Origin: Komagataeibacter intermedius TF2
GTDB taxonomy: Bacteria > Pseudomonadota > Alphaproteobacteria > Acetobacterales > Acetobacteraceae
Assembly: GCF_000964425.1 (NCBI RefSeq)
Contig: NZ_BANF01000010.1
Location: forward strand, 62,001 to 126,000
Direction of reading: 5' to 3'
Length of the DNA stretch: 64,000 bases
The position numbers and the translations under genes were made by a program. How positions within the stretch are numbered: the first letter of the stretch is position 1; every line of letters starts with the position of its first letter. Shown piece by piece: positions 16,942 through 26,531 of this stretch. The notes below the pieces were generated by a model. That model saw nothing but the letters and a program-made list of their open reading frames with translations, had not been told where the DNA came from and made no database searches.

Positions 16942-19554
16942 ATGACGGGTGTACCCAAGGGCACTGGTGGCCCCTATCGCGCAGCGGCCGGACACGGTTC
17001 CGGCCCCCATTCCGATATGCTGGTGCGGGCCGTGCTTGGCCCGACCAATACCGGCAAGACCCATCTGGCCATAGAAAGGCTGCTTTCACATTCCAGCGGC
17101 ATCATCGGTTTCCCCCTGCGGCTGCTGGCGCGTGAAAACTATGACCGCATGGTCGCGAAAAAGGGTGCCCATGCCGTCGCCCTGATCACGGGCGAGGAGA
17201 AGATCATCCCGCCAAAGGCACGCTGGTTTTCATGCACGGTCGAGGCCATGCCGCTGGACCGGCGCGTGGAATTCGTGGCGGTGGATGAAATACAGCTCTG
17301 CGCCGACCCTGACCGTGGCCATATCTTTACCGACCGCCTGCTGCATGCCCGCGGCCTGTCGGAAACCATGTTCCTGGGCGCGGACACCATCCGCAACCTG
17401 ATCCGCCGCCTGGTGCCGGGGATCGAGATCGAACATCGCCCCCGCCTGTCGCAACTGACGCATGCGGGGGCATGCAAGCTGACGCGCCTGCCGCCGCGGT
17501 CCGCCATTGTCGCCTTTTCCGCGGGCGAAGTTTACGCCATTGCCGAACTGCTGCGCCGCAGGCGCGGGGGCTGCGCCATTGTCATGGGCCAGCTTTCACC
17601 ACGCACCCGCAACGCGCAGGTGGCGCTGTATCAGGAAAAGGAAGTCGATTACCTGGTCGCGACCGATGCGATCGGCATGGGGCTGAACATGGACGTGAAC
17701 CATGTGGCCTTTGCCAGTCTGTCCAAATTCGACGGCACGCGCATCCGCCCGCTGACGGCGGGAGAAATCGCGCAGGTGGCGGGCCGGGCGGGGCGGGGCC
17801 TGCGTGACGGCACGTTCGGCACAACCGGCACCTGTCCACCCTTGTCCGAAGAACTGGCGGAAGCGGTGGAAGAACACCGTTTTGACCCGCTGACCCGTCT
17901 GGCGTGGCGCAACAGCGATCTGGATTTCGCCTCACCCGCCCACCTGCTGTCCAGCCTCAACCGCTCCTCCCCCCGTCCCGAACTGGTCGCGGGGCACGAA
18001 GCGAGTGACATGCTGGCCCTGTCCGCGCTTGCGGCCAGCGCCGACATCCGCCCGCTGGTGCATTCGCGCGCCGCCACGCGCCTGCTGTGGGAAAGCTGCC
18101 AGATCCCTGACTTCCGCAAACTGGGCGATGACAGCCATATCCGCCTGTGTGGCCGGATCTTTACCCACCTGATCCGCGATGGGCGCATTCCGTCGTCATG
18201 GATGGACAGCCAGATCACCCATTTCTTCCAGACGGCGGGCACCATAGATTCGCTGATGCAGCGTCTGGCGGGAATCCGCGTATGCAGCTACATCGCAGCC
18301 CGCCCCGGCTGGATCGCCAATGCCGAACACTGGCAGGCCCGCACGCGGGAAGCCGAGGACCGGCTGTCCGACGTGCTGCATGAACAGCTGACCGCCCGCT
18401 TTGTGGATCGTCGCGCCACCACCCTGATCCGCAGGCTCGATGAAGGCGGGCATGACAACCTGCTGTCCGCTGTAACGGCGCAGGGCAATGTGGTGGTGGA
18501 GGGGCATGAGGTCGGTCGCATTGCCGGGCTGGACCTGATCGCGGGCGAACATACCGATGCGGAGGACGGACGCCTGCTCATGCGTGCGGCACGGCGCGCG
18601 GTCCGCAGCGAAATCCCCCGCCGCGTCGCGCTGCTGGTGCGCGATGATGACCGGCAGTTCGCGTTCTCCGCCGATGGATCCCATATCCTGTGGCAGGACA
18701 TGCCCATTGCGCGGATGCTGCCGGGCGGTAACATACTGTCCCCCCGCCCGCAGGTTCTGGACAACCCGCTGCTGGATAATGCCCAGCGCGAACGCATCCG
18801 CAACCGCCTGCAGACATGGCTGGAACAGGTCGTGCGCGAACACCTCGCCCCCCTGTTTGCCGTGCAGGCCGCGGTGGCCAGCACGCCCGAACTGCGCGGC
18901 CTCATCCACCGGCTGATGGAAGGGGCCGGAATCGCCCCGCTGCATCGTGGCGAGCGGCTGGGACATGACATGATCCAGCGGCTACGGCGGCTGGGCGTAC
19001 GGGTCGGGCACTACAGTATCTTCATGCCCGCGATCCTGAAGGAACGCCCCATGCGGCTGCGGGCGTGGCTGGTGGCGATCAGCCTGAACATGCCCTGCCC
19101 GTCCCTGCCTGCCATGGGCCGCATTACATTACTGCCCGATGCGCTGCCTCCCGCCTTCATGGACCGGATGGGCTGGCTGGATGCCGGGCCGGTGCGGATC
19201 AGGCTGGATATTGCGGAGAAATTCATTCTTGAACTGGCCCGCATGACGCGCCGCGCGCCCGTGCCGCTGCCCCTTCACCTGGCGTCCCGGCTGGGCATCC
19301 GCCGGGAAATGCTGCCTGCGGTGATGAAGGGACTGAACATGCGCGTGCACCATCCACGGCCCATGGCGGCCACCCACTACGGACCGCCCGCGCCCCTCAT
19401 GATCCGCTTCCTGCCCGAAGGTGAAAAGGGCGGAAAGGCAAAAGCCGCACATGCCGCCACCCCGAAGGCTGGCAGGCAACCGGCGGCAACGCTGCGTCCC
19501 CGGCGGGCCGACAGTCCCTTTGCCGCCCTTGCTACCCTGCTCAACCGTCGTTGA
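16942..19554 (+). CDS. SUV3/MgpS-type ATP-dependent RNA helicase
   Basis: Superfamily 2 helicase related to mitochondrial Suv3, which unwinds RNA for the degradosome. The helicase core has Walker A GPTNTGKTH near residue 33, the DEIQ Walker B variant (VAVDEIQL) diagnostic of the Suv3 branch, and TDAIGMGLNMD plus AGRAGRG in the second RecA domain. A long C-terminal region (about residues 330-870) is also present, and the last 40 residues are basic and Pro/Ala-rich. The ATG at 16942 is preferred because an earlier reading would run into the divergent aminopeptidase gene; ATG 17017 is also possible. The gene ends touching an S4-domain gene. Confidence 0.88.
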   Translation: MTGVPKGTGGPYRAAAGHGSGPHSDMLVRAVLGPTNTGKTHLAIERLLSHSSGIIGFPLRLLARENYDRMVAKKGAHAVALITGEEKIIPPKARWFSCTVEAMPLDRRVEFVAVDEIQLCADPDRGHIFTDRLLHARGLSETMFLGADTIRNLIRRLVPGIEIEHRPRLSQLTHAGACKLTRLPPRSAIVAFSAGEVYAIAELLRRRRGGCAIVMGQLSPRTRNAQVALYQEKEVDYLVATDAIGMGLNMDVNHVAFASLSKFDGTRIRPLTAGEIAQVAGRAGRGLRDGTFGTTGTCPPLSEELAEAVEEHRFDPLTRLAWRNSDLDFASPAHLLSSLNRSSPRPELVAGHEASDMLALSALAASADIRPLVHSRAATRLLWESCQIPDFRKLGDDSHIRLCGRIFTHLIRDGRIPSSWMDSQITHFFQTAGTIDSLMQRLAGIRVCSYIAARPGWIANAEHWQARTREAEDRLSDVLHEQLTARFVDRRATTLIRRLDEGGHDNLLSAVTAQGNVVVEGHEVGRIAGLDLIAGEHTDAEDGRLLMRAARRAVRSEIPRRVALLVRDDDRQFAFSADGSHILWQDMPIARMLPGGNILSPRPQVLDNPLLDNAQRERIRNRLQTWLEQVVREHLAPLFAVQAAVASTPELRGLIHRLMEGAGIAPLHRGERLGHDMIQRLRRLGVRVGHYSIFMPAILKERPMRLRAWLVAISLNMPCPSLPAMGRITLLPDALPPAFMDRMGWLDAGPVRIRLDIAEKFILELARMTRRAPVPLPLHLASRLGIRREMLPAVMKGLNMRVHHPRPMAATHYGPPAPLMIRFLPEGEKGGKAKAAHAATPKAGRQPAATLRPRRADSPFAALATLLNRR

Positions 19555-19559
19555 ACGCC

Positions 19560-19853
19560 ATGACACAGATGCCTGACCCCATACTGAACCAGCGACTGGA
19601 CCTGTGGCTGCTCCATGCCCGTTTTGGGCGCAGCCGCAGCATATGCGCGAAAATTGCCTCCGGCGGGCAGGTGCGCATAAACCGGCAGCGCGTGACCAAG
19701 GCACATGCGCAGGTGCATGTGGGCGATATCCTGACCCTGCCGGCACCGGACCGGAAAACCGTCATGGTCATACGCGTCGTAGGCTGTGCCGAACGGCGGC
19801 AATCCGCCCCACTTGCACAACTTCTGTATGAAATTGTTCCGGAAACTGTCTGA
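19560..19853 (+). CDS. S4-domain RNA-binding protein (Hsp15-like)
   Basis: A small basic protein of 97 aa. Residues about 9-70 form an S4 RNA-binding fold: LDLWLLHARFGRSRS, then GGQVRINRQRV and HVGDILTLP. Hsp15 proteins bind stalled 50S subunits carrying nascent chains. The ATG lies 3 bases after the stop of the helicase gene; a TTG at 19551 overlapping that stop is an alternative. The arrangement implies co-expression with the helicase. Confidence 0.85.
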   Translation: MTQMPDPILNQRLDLWLLHARFGRSRSICAKIASGGQVRINRQRVTKAHAQVHVGDILTLPAPDRKTVMVIRVVGCAERRQSAPLAQLLYEIVPETV

Positions 19854-20042
19854 ATATTGTGTCGAACAGGCCAATACAGACCATGATTATGCATTACCCG
19901 CCGTCTTGGGCTTGCCACGGCCGGAAAACACTCTCATATCTTCCGCCATTCCCGATGAGGTCATGCCCTGCGCGGCGCCTCATCCCTTTCAATGGCCGGG
20001 CCTATTGCCGCAGGCCGAACAAATAATGATCGGAGATAGGCG

Positions 20043-20375
20043 ATGACCTATGTGGTCACCGAAAACTGCATTCGCTGCAAATTCACGGATTGTGTCGAAG
20101 TCTGCCCGGTTGACTGCTTCTATGCCGGTGAGAACTTTCTGGTAATCAACCCGGACGAATGCATCGACTGTGGCGTGTGCGAACCCGAATGCCCGGCTGA
20201 GGCCATCTTCCCCGATAGCGACGACCGCGCCACCCCCTGGGCCGAGCTGAACGCCAAATACGCCGCCGTGTGGCCCAACATCACGCGCAAGCTCGATGCC
20301 CCGGCCGATGCCGAGGAATGGAAAGACAAGCCCAACAAGAAAGAGCTGCTTTCCCCTGAGCCCCAGAAAGGCTGA
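20043..20375 (+). CDS. fdxA: Ferredoxin FdxA (7Fe-8S type)
   Basis: A small soluble electron carrier of 110 aa. The N-terminal cysteines (C9, C12, C17, C21 in the [17 protein letters not shown] region) and the [12 protein letters not shown] cluster (residues 40-51) give one [3Fe-4S] and one [4Fe-4S] centre, as in Azotobacter FdI-type ferredoxins. The C-terminal half is the usual extension. A GGAG lies upstream of the ATG. It is followed by a strong terminator and forms a single-gene unit. Confidence 0.95.
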   Translation: MTYVVTENCIRCKFTDCVEVCPVDCFYAGENFLVINPDECIDCGVCEPECPAEAIFPDSDDRATPWAELNAKYAAVWPNITRKLDAPADAEEWKDKPNKKELLSPEPQKG

Positions 20376-20408
20376 TCCAGACCTTTCCATCGGGTTACAC
20401 CACAAAAT

Positions 20409-20444
20409 AAAGACCGGCACGATCACTCGTGCCGGTCTTTTTTT
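20409..20444. terminator. Intrinsic terminator of fdxA, probably bidirectional
   Basis: A perfect 14-base stem (AAAGACCGGCACGA / TCGTGCCGGTCTTT) with a 4-base loop, running into T7 on the plus strand. On the minus strand the same stem is followed by TTTATTTT, so it can also stop readthrough from the cyo operon. Confidence 0.93.
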
Positions 20445-20457
20445 ATGCCGTCCGGCC

Positions 20458-20479
20458 CGGGGGCAGTCACCTGCCCCCG
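20458..20479. terminator. Hairpin after cyoD
   Basis: A perfect 9-base stem (CGGGGGCAG / CTGCCCCCG) with a 4-base loop, 19 bases beyond the cyoD stop. There is no T run directly after it; together with the neighbouring fdxA hairpin it probably ends the cyo transcript. Confidence 0.55.
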
Positions 20480-20498
20480 CACCCTGACATGACGCCGC

Positions 20499-20828
20499 TT
20501 AGCGCGACATCATGTTGATGGCGGTGTCATGCATGATGAACATCGTGCCAGCCACAAGGACCAGGACCGAAAGCACCGTGAAGACAAAAGCCATGACGTT
20601 CCAGCGCTGTTCGGACGAACCGTTCATGTGCAGGAAGTAGATCAGGTGAACAACAATCTGCACCACTGCCAGCAGGGCAATCGCCCCGCCGGTGCCAGCC
20701 GGTGACATCGCATGCGACATCACCAGACCGAAGGATGCAACCGTCAGGATAACGGCAAGTACGAACCCGGTAAGGTAAGACCCTACACTCCCGTGGCTCT
20801 CTCCCGAGGAAGAAATATGGTCTCCCAT
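20499..20828 (-). CDS. cyoD: Cytochrome o ubiquinol oxidase subunit IV
   Basis: A small assembly subunit of the bo3-type quinol oxidase. Three hydrophobic segments in 109 aa follow the polar N terminus GDHISSSGESHGSVGSYLTGF, with HLIYFLHM typical of CyoD. It is the last gene of the cyoABCD operon; its ATG overlaps the cyoC stop (TGATG), so translation is coupled. Confidence 0.96.
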   Translation of the reverse strand: MGDHISSSGESHGSVGSYLTGFVLAVILTVASFGLVMSHAMSPAGTGGAIALLAVVQIVVHLIYFLHMNGSSEQRWNVMAFVFTVLSVLVLVAGTMFIMHDTAINMMSR

Positions 20829-21433
20829 CAGATCACACTCATCAGATAGACAAAGGTGAAGACACAGATCCAGACGATATCCAGAAAGTGCCAGAACAGG
20901 CTGAGGCAGGTCAGCTTACCGATCATGCGTTCGTTCAGCTCGGTCTTGCCAGCCGTCTGGAACAGCAGAACCGCCATCCACAGCAGGCCGCAGGTGACAT
21001 GCAGACCATGCGTGCCAACCAGCGTGAAGAAGGCGGACAGGAACGCGCTGCGATCCGGGCCATTGCCTTCGGCAATCATGTGAGAGAACTCACGGATTTC
21101 CATGAACAGGAAGCCCAGCCCCAGCAGGAATGTCACCCCAAGCCAGGTCCGCATGGTGCTGACCTTGTTCTCATGGGCGGCAATCATGCCGAAACCGTAG
21201 GTGATGGAGCTGAACAGCAGGATTGCCGTTTCAATGCCAACACCCGAAAGTTCGAACACTTCGTGGCCGGTCGGACCGCCGGCAAACTGGTCACGCAACA
21301 CCGCGAACACTGCGAACAGCGTACCGAAGATGATGCAGTCCGTCATCAGATACAGCCAGAACCCGAACACCACGGGAGATTCGTGGTGTTCATCATGGGC
21401 GTGGGCTGCATCAGCAGTCATGTTTTGCGCCAT
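20828..21433 (-). CDS. cyoC: Cytochrome o ubiquinol oxidase subunit III
   Basis: Subunit III of the quinol oxidase, with five hydrophobic segments in 201 aa. The histidine-rich N terminus (HAHDEHHESP) precedes the first membrane helix (FGFWLYLMTDCIIFG), and GTHGLHVTCGLLWM is conserved in the family. It overlaps cyoB by one base (TAATG) and cyoD by one base. Confidence 0.97.
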   Translation of the reverse strand: MAQNMTADAAHAHDEHHESPVVFGFWLYLMTDCIIFGTLFAVFAVLRDQFAGGPTGHEVFELSGVGIETAILLFSSITYGFGMIAAHENKVSTMRTWLGVTFLLGLGFLFMEIREFSHMIAEGNGPDRSAFLSAFFTLVGTHGLHVTCGLLWMAVLLFQTAGKTELNERMIGKLTCLSLFWHFLDIVWICVFTFVYLMSVI

Positions 21434-23427
21434 TATTCCGCTGCCTGTGCTGCCATGAGGTTATGGGTGTGCTCCTGCTCAATGCGGGCCACCTCGGACA
21501 CCGGCACGTAGTAGTCGACATCGTTGTCGGACGAACGGGCGATCACCGTAGCGATGACACCGATCAGACCAACAGCTGCCAGCCACCAGATGTACCAGAT
21601 CGCACCGAAGCCCATCACGAAGCTGAAGGCACCAATCAGGAAACCGCATGCCGTGTTCTTCGGCATATGGATCGGCTGATAGTTACCACCGGCCTGACGC
21701 GTATCGATACCGGCTTCCTTGTCATGGGCGAAGGCGTCCAGTTCGTGGACTTCCGGCAGGATGGCGAAGTTGTAGAACGGCGGCGGCGAAGACGTGGACC
21801 ATTCCAGCGTACGTGCGTTCCAGGGATCGCCCGTCAGGTCACGGTTTTCGGCCAGGTTACGATCACGGATCGAGACATACAGCTGGGTCAGCTGGCACAC
21901 GATACCGCATGCGATCAGAACCGCACCAACTTCAGCAATCAGCAGCCAGGGGTGCCATTCGGGGTTGTCATAGTGGTTCATACGACGGGTCATGCCTTCG
22001 AAACCGAGGACATAAAGCGGCATGAACGCAACATAGAAACCGACGAACCAGAACCAGAACGCGCGCTTGCCCCAGGCTTCGTTCAGCTTGAAGCCGAAAG
22101 CCTTCGGGAACCAGAAGTTCATTGCAGCGACGTAACCGAAATACACACCACCGATAATCACGTTATGGAAGTGGGCAATAACGAACAGGCTGTTGTGGAG
22201 AACGAAGTCAGAAGCCGGGATGGCCAGCATGACACCGGTCATACCACCGATGGAGAAGGTGATCATGAAGCCGATCACCCAGTACATGGTCGCGTGGAAG
22301 TCGATACGCCCCTTGTACATCGTGAACAGCCAGTTGAAGATTTTCACCCCGGTCGGAACCGCGATGATCATCGTCATGATACCGAAGAACGCGTTGACGT
22401 TCGGGCCGGCACCCATGGTGAAGAAGTGGTGAACCCAGACCACCAGCGACAGGACCATGATGGAAGCGGTCGCATAGACCATGGTCTTGTAGCCGAACAG
22501 CGGCTTGCGGGAGAAGGTCTGTGTGATTTCGGAGAACGCACCGAAGGCAGGCAGAACCAGGATGTACACTTCCGGATGGCCCCAGCCCCAGATCACGCTC
22601 AGATAGAGCATCTGGTTGCCGCCGCCATCATTGGTGAAGAAGTGCATGCCCAGGTAACGGTCCAGACCCAGCAGGCCCATGGCCACGGTCAGGATCGGGA
22701 AGGCCACCATGATCAGCACGGTCGTGCAGAAGATGGTCCAGGTGAACACCGGCATACGCATATAGGTCATGCCCGGCGCACGCATCTTCACGATGGTCGC
22801 GAAGAAGTTCACACCCGTCAGCAGCGTGCCAACACCAGACAGCTGAACCGCCCAGATATAGTAGTCAACACCGACACCGGGGCTGAACTGCTGTTCGGAC
22901 AGGGGCGGGTAAGCCAGCCAGCCGCACTGCGAGAACTCACCAATGAACAGCGAGACGTTGACCAGCAGGAAGCTGATGGTCGTCATCCAGAAGCTCAGTG
23001 TGTTCACGAACGGGAAGGCCACGTCACGCGCACCGATCTGCAGCGGCACCACGATGTTCATCAGACCCTGCATGAACGCCACGGCCATGAAGAAGATCAT
23101 GATCGTGCCGTGTGCGGAGAAGATCTGGTCATAGTGGTGCGGCGGCAGGTAGCCGGGGTTGCCGGCATAGGCCAGCGCAAGCTGGGAACGCATCATGATC
23201 GCGTCCGCGAAGCCACGGAACAGCGCCACGAGGGCGACGACGATATACATGACACCAATGCGCTTGTGGTCGACCGAGGTCAGCCATTCACGCCACAGGT
23301 AGCCCCATTTACCGTAATAGGTGATGAGACCGACAACGGCCAGGCCAGCAATGGCCGCACCGATGAACGTCCCAACAAGGATCGGCACATCATAAGGAAT
23401 GGCCGACAAAGTTAATTTGCCTAACAT
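21433..23427 (-). CDS. cyoB: Cytochrome o ubiquinol oxidase subunit I
   Basis: The catalytic haem-copper subunit: it reduces oxygen to water with electrons from ubiquinol and pumps protons. The low-spin haem ligand region ([10 protein letters not shown]), the copper/active-site motif [14 protein letters not shown] and the second haem region ([13 protein letters not shown]) are intact. The length of 664 aa is the usual size for CyoB and about 100 residues longer than cytochrome c oxidase subunit I. Together with adhAB it forms the main ethanol-to-oxygen chain of acetic acid bacteria. Whether haem o or haem a fills the site cannot be read from the sequence; no haem O or A synthase gene lies nearby. 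Confidence 0.98.
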   Translation of the reverse strand: MLGKLTLSAIPYDVPILVGTFIGAAIAGLAVVGLITYYGKWGYLWREWLTSVDHKRIGVMYIVVALVALFRGFADAIMMRSQLALAYAGNPGYLPPHHYDQIFSAHGTIMIFFMAVAFMQGLMNIVVPLQIGARDVAFPFVNTLSFWMTTISFLLVNVSLFIGEFSQCGWLAYPPLSEQQFSPGVGVDYYIWAVQLSGVGTLLTGVNFFATIVKMRAPGMTYMRMPVFTWTIFCTTVLIMVAFPILTVAMGLLGLDRYLGMHFFTNDGGGNQMLYLSVIWGWGHPEVYILVLPAFGAFSEITQTFSRKPLFGYKTMVYATASIMVLSLVVWVHHFFTMGAGPNVNAFFGIMTMIIAVPTGVKIFNWLFTMYKGRIDFHATMYWVIGFMITFSIGGMTGVMLAIPASDFVLHNSLFVIAHFHNVIIGGVYFGYVAAMNFWFPKAFGFKLNEAWGKRAFWFWFVGFYVAFMPLYVLGFEGMTRRMNHYDNPEWHPWLLIAEVGAVLIACGIVCQLTQLYVSIRDRNLAENRDLTGDPWNARTLEWSTSSPPPFYNFAILPEVHELDAFAHDKEAGIDTRQAGGNYQPIHMPKNTACGFLIGAFSFVMGFGAIWYIWWLAAVGLIGVIATVIARSSDNDVDYYVPVSEVARIEQEHTHNLMAAQAAE

Positions 23428-23432
23428 CTGTC

Positions 23433-24359
23433 CTATTCCTTCATGTTCATGTCGGACATCGCGGACTGCTGCACATGCAGCATCTTGCCGGTGCTCTTAT
23501 CCATGACCATGCCGTTGTTGTACTTGGCAACGATGTCATCGAAGAGACCCGCATCGACATGCGAGAAGTATTCAACCGGGTTGGCCTCGCTCGGCGCGGC
23601 CAGCTTCGGATAGCTTGCGCTGTCCAGCTGCTCGGAAGAAGCCTTCACCTTCTCGACCCATGCGCTGTACTGGTCCGCCGGCATTGCCAGCGCACGGAAA
23701 CGCATGTCGGAGAAGCCACGGCCGCTGAAGTTGGAGGATTCACCCTGGAAATCACCAGCTTCATTCGCGATCAGGTGCAGCTGTGTCTGCATCCCGGCCA
23801 TGGCGTAGATCATCGTACCGAGCTGCGGGATGAAGAAAGAGTTCATCACGGAGTCAGAGGTGATCCGGAAATCAACCGGCGTATTCACCGGCATGGCCAT
23901 CTGGTTGACGGTTGCGATCCCTTCATCCGGATAGATAAAGAGCCACTTCCAGTCCAGCGCCACAACATCGACATGAATAGGCTTGACGTTGGCTTCAGCC
24001 TCAAGCGGCTTGTACGGGTCAAGCGAATGACATGTCTGATAGGTCAGAACCGCCAGGAACAGGATGATCAGGCTGGGAACGGCCCAGATGATCACCTCGA
24101 TCTTGTTGGAATGCGACCATTTCGGCAGGTATTCCGCCGCAGTGTTGGACTGACGGTACTGCCACGCAAACAGCAGCGTCAGGATGCAGACCGGTATGAC
24201 TACCAGCAGCATCGCGTAGGTCGAGGTCAGGATCAGGCTTTTTTCCTGAGCGCCGATCACGCCTTTGGGGTCAAGCGTATCCCACGAACAGCCTGCTAGC
24301 AGCGCTGCCGAAGATAGGCTCATCAGCTTCGTTAATCTTGGCAAGATTTTTTTCTTCAT
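23433..24359 (-). CDS. cyoA: Cytochrome o ubiquinol oxidase subunit II
   Basis: A quinol-binding lipoprotein subunit lacking the CuA cysteines, as expected for quinol oxidases. The lipobox LLAGC puts the lipidated Cys at residue 24. Two membrane helices follow (about 50-70 and 95-115), then a periplasmic cupredoxin-like domain with [15 protein letters not shown] and an [11 protein letters not shown] segment. The ATG at 24359 was chosen over two upstream starts because MKKK and the lipobox then make a normal signal peptide and GAGGCGTGAG lies upstream. It is the first gene of cyoABCD, with a long leader upstream. Confidence 0.95.
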   Translation of the reverse strand: MKKKILPRLTKLMSLSSAALLAGCSWDTLDPKGVIGAQEKSLILTSTYAMLLVVIPVCILTLLFAWQYRQSNTAAEYLPKWSHSNKIEVIIWAVPSLIILFLAVLTYQTCHSLDPYKPLEAEANVKPIHVDVVALDWKWLFIYPDEGIATVNQMAMPVNTPVDFRITSDSVMNSFFIPQLGTMIYAMAGMQTQLHLIANEAGDFQGESSNFSGRGFSDMRFRALAMPADQYSAWVEKVKASSEQLDSASYPKLAAPSEANPVEYFSHVDAGLFDDIVAKYNNGMVMDKSTGKMLHVQQSAMSDMNMKE

Positions 24360-24926
24360 CTCACGCCTCGTTGGTTTCGACATCACCCTGTTTTGCTCAC
24401 ATCCTCGCTTCATCCACGGGCTTAGACAACAACGGCCACGTTATACGCTTGGCAGGGAAAATGCATCCGGCTTTCCCCTGGCACCCAGCGACATCGCGCC
24501 TAAGTCGACTTCCGAAAGCGGCGCACGGCCTTTTTCGGTTTGCATCCGTCATGAGTTAGTTGCCGACCGGCTGACCATGATCTTGATCAATACGGCCCGC
24601 CAGACCTTACGTAATTATTACTGTCAGGGCAGATCGGACCATAAATCGCGACGCCGTCCTGTGTGCTGAAGCGCATGTTCTGTGCCGCATACCCTTTCAT
24701 ATAGTTTTTCTATTCAAGGGTTATCCGACCTGAATGGCCTCAGAGGCAAGCCTTCACATAATATTTCAGTAGATTTCATTGCCAAAAATTTATTTAAAAA
24801 AACATAGGTTTTACAAATGGTTGCCTGAGTGTCGTGAACCTCACACTCCTGTCATCTTATATTTTCTATATATGAATAAGTCTTATCTTTTTTGCCTGAC
24901 CACACAGCCGGGCCGGCTTCCCATGC
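24360..24926. other. Long non-coding region upstream of cyoA
   Basis: Sequence of 567 bases between cyoA and the terminator of the BAX inhibitor gene. I see no credible gene. The part near cyoA has average GC; the part from about 24690 to 24900 is clearly AT-rich. An FNR-like site occurs at 24577-24590. The region probably holds the cyo promoter and a long leader. Confidence 0.6.
24577..24590 (-). promoter_or_regulatory. FNR-like binding site upstream of cyoABCD
   Basis: On the minus strand TTGATCAAGATCAT matches 9 of the 10 defined bases of the FNR consensus TTGAT-N4-ATCAA. It is centred about 224 bases before the cyoA start. A weak -10-like TAACTC lies at a spacing compatible with a class II site (about 41 bases to a start near 24542). 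An oxygen-responsive FNR-type control of the terminal oxidase would make sense, but this is inferred from one site. Confidence 0.4.
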
Positions 24927-24955
24927 AAAAAGGGCCGCCACTTCCGTGACGACCC
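24927..24955 (-). terminator. Intrinsic terminator of the BAX inhibitor-1 gene
   Basis: On the minus strand a 10-base stem (GGGTCGTCAC / GTGGCGGCCC, allowing two G-U pairs) with a GGAA tetraloop runs into T5. It lies 54 bases after the gene's stop. Confidence 0.88.
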
Positions 24956-25009
24956 TTCCATATCCTCATACCAGACCAATATGGTTCTGGATTGGCAGGA
25001 CTCCTGCCG

Positions 25010-25786
25010 TCAGTTGTTGCTGTTGTTCCGCACACCCATGAACTGCAGCAGGAACTGGAACAGGTTGATGAAGTTCAGATAGAGGTTCAGCGCATCATAC
25101 ACCGAACGCTTGGCCGCCTGTTCCGGTCCCTCGTAATAGGCAAACTGCTGGTAGTTCGCCTTGATCTGCTGCGTATCGAACATGGTCAGGCCAACAAACA
25201 GCAGCACGCCGACGGCGCTATAAACAAAGTACAGGCCGGGGCTGTGCAGGAACATGTTCACCACGCCCGCGATGATCAGACCGAACAGCCCCATCATCAG
25301 GAACGAGCCAAAGCGGCTGAGATCGGTACGAGTCGTATATCCCCAGATCGACATGGTGCAGAACGTTGCGGCGGTGATGAAGAACACCCGCGTCACCGAT
25401 ACACCGGTAAAGACCATGAAGATATTGGACAGACTGGCGCCCATCACGCCACAGAACAGCCAGAACAGGGTCTGTACCGCCTGCGTGGACAACCGGTTCA
25501 CGCCAAACGACATGACCAGAACAAAGCCCAGCGGCGCGATCATGGCCAGCATGGACAGCCCGGTCGGCTTCAGTGCCATGCCCATGGGCGTCGGCACATG
25601 CTGGTAGAACAGGGCCTGCAGGCTGGTGTTGGCGATCAGATAGGCGACCAGGCCGGTCAGAACCAGTCCCGATGCCATCCAGTTATAGACTCGCAGCATA
25701 TAGGCGCGCAGGCCCATATCGACAGAACCTGCGGCACTATCAGCGGTGGGGCGGATGAAACTCCGCGAATCAGGGCCAAAAGCCAT
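25010..25786 (-). CDS. BAX inhibitor-1 / YccA family membrane protein
   Basis: A seven-helix inner-membrane protein of 258 aa of the BI-1 (TMBIM) family. Family features include YMLRVYNWMASGL at the first helix, SLSNIFMVFTG, and the C-terminal SVYDALNLYLNFINLF with its acidic residue. Bacterial members act as pH-sensitive Ca2+ leak channels or interact with FtsH, as YccA does. The ATG at 25786 is preferred for GGAGGAAGG upstream. The protein ends in a polar Asn-rich tail. Single-gene unit. Confidence 0.93.
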   Translation of the reverse strand: MAFGPDSRSFIRPTADSAAGSVDMGLRAYMLRVYNWMASGLVLTGLVAYLIANTSLQALFYQHVPTPMGMALKPTGLSMLAMIAPLGFVLVMSFGVNRLSTQAVQTLFWLFCGVMGASLSNIFMVFTGVSVTRVFFITAATFCTMSIWGYTTRTDLSRFGSFLMMGLFGLIIAGVVNMFLHSPGLYFVYSAVGVLLFVGLTMFDTQQIKANYQQFAYYEGPEQAAKRSVYDALNLYLNFINLFQFLLQFMGVRNNSNN

Positions 25787-25982
25787 TGTGTTTCCTTCCT
25801 CCACGTCGTTGACTGACGTGCCTCTCCCTGCATGTGGGAATATGTTAGAACACGTTCAAGAACAGGGGCGTGTCCAATACATTACAATACAGCAACGCAG
25901 CCCCCGGGCACATCTCCTTAATATACTGTACGTCCGGTTATGACGGCACATGCCGTTTCCCCTCTGCCGCAGGTGTTCCTTC

Positions 25983-26531
25983 ATGCGTCTTTTCGTTGGT
26001 CTCGAACTCCCGCCATCCCTGCTCCACGCGATTGCCGCGTTACGTGGCAGCCTGCCGGATGTGACCTGGCTGCCGCCCGAGTCCTATCATCTCACGCTAC
26101 ATTTCATTGGTGAGGTGACCCACGGCCATCTGCTGGAAGAAATTCATCACACCCTGTCCGCCATCCGCGCCGCCCCGCCAGTCGTGCAGCCCGGCGGGGC
26201 TGGCCTGTTCATGACCTCCCGGCCACATGGGGCCGATACGCTGTGGATCGGCTGCGCACCCGACACGGCGCTGCTGGCCCTGCGGGAGCGCATTCGCAAG
26301 GGACTCAACCGGACAGTCCCCCCTGGTGAGAAGAACAGCCGCCATTTCACACCGCACATCACCACAGGCCGCATGGACCATCCCGATCAGGCCCGGCGGC
26401 AGCGGTGGCTGGCCATGACCCTGCCCCCCGTCACGGCGCAGGCCATTGGCCATTTCACCCTGTTCCAGTCCATACGCCATGCGGATGGCCCGTTTTACGA
26501 GCCACTGGAACATTATCCATTACGGTTCTGA
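25983..26531 (+). CDS. thpR: RNA 2',3'-cyclic phosphodiesterase (2'-5' RNA ligase family)
   Basis: A 2H-phosphoesterase of 182 aa. Both catalytic motifs are present: HLTL with H36 and HITT with H125, separated by about 90 residues as usual. The N terminus MRLFVGLELP is the family hallmark and sets the ATG at 25983; an earlier in-frame start adds 11 unconserved residues. ThpR hydrolyses 2',3'-cyclic phosphate ends and can join 2'-5' linked RNA in vitro; its cellular role is uncertain. Confidence 0.93.
   Translation: MRLFVGLELPPSLLHAIAALRGSLPDVTWLPPESYHLTLHFIGEVTHGHLLEEIHHTLSAIRAAPPVVQPGGAGLFMTSRPHGADTLWIGCAPDTALLALRERIRKGLNRTVPPGEKNSRHFTPHITTGRMDHPDQARRQRWLAMTLPPVTAQAIGHFTLFQSIRHADGPFYEPLEHYPLRF

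Noticed and set aside
21463-23415. A 650-codon plus-strand frame opposite cyoB
   Set aside because: Its predicted protein is His-, Asp- and Gln-rich nonsense, and cyoB on the other strand is unmistakable.
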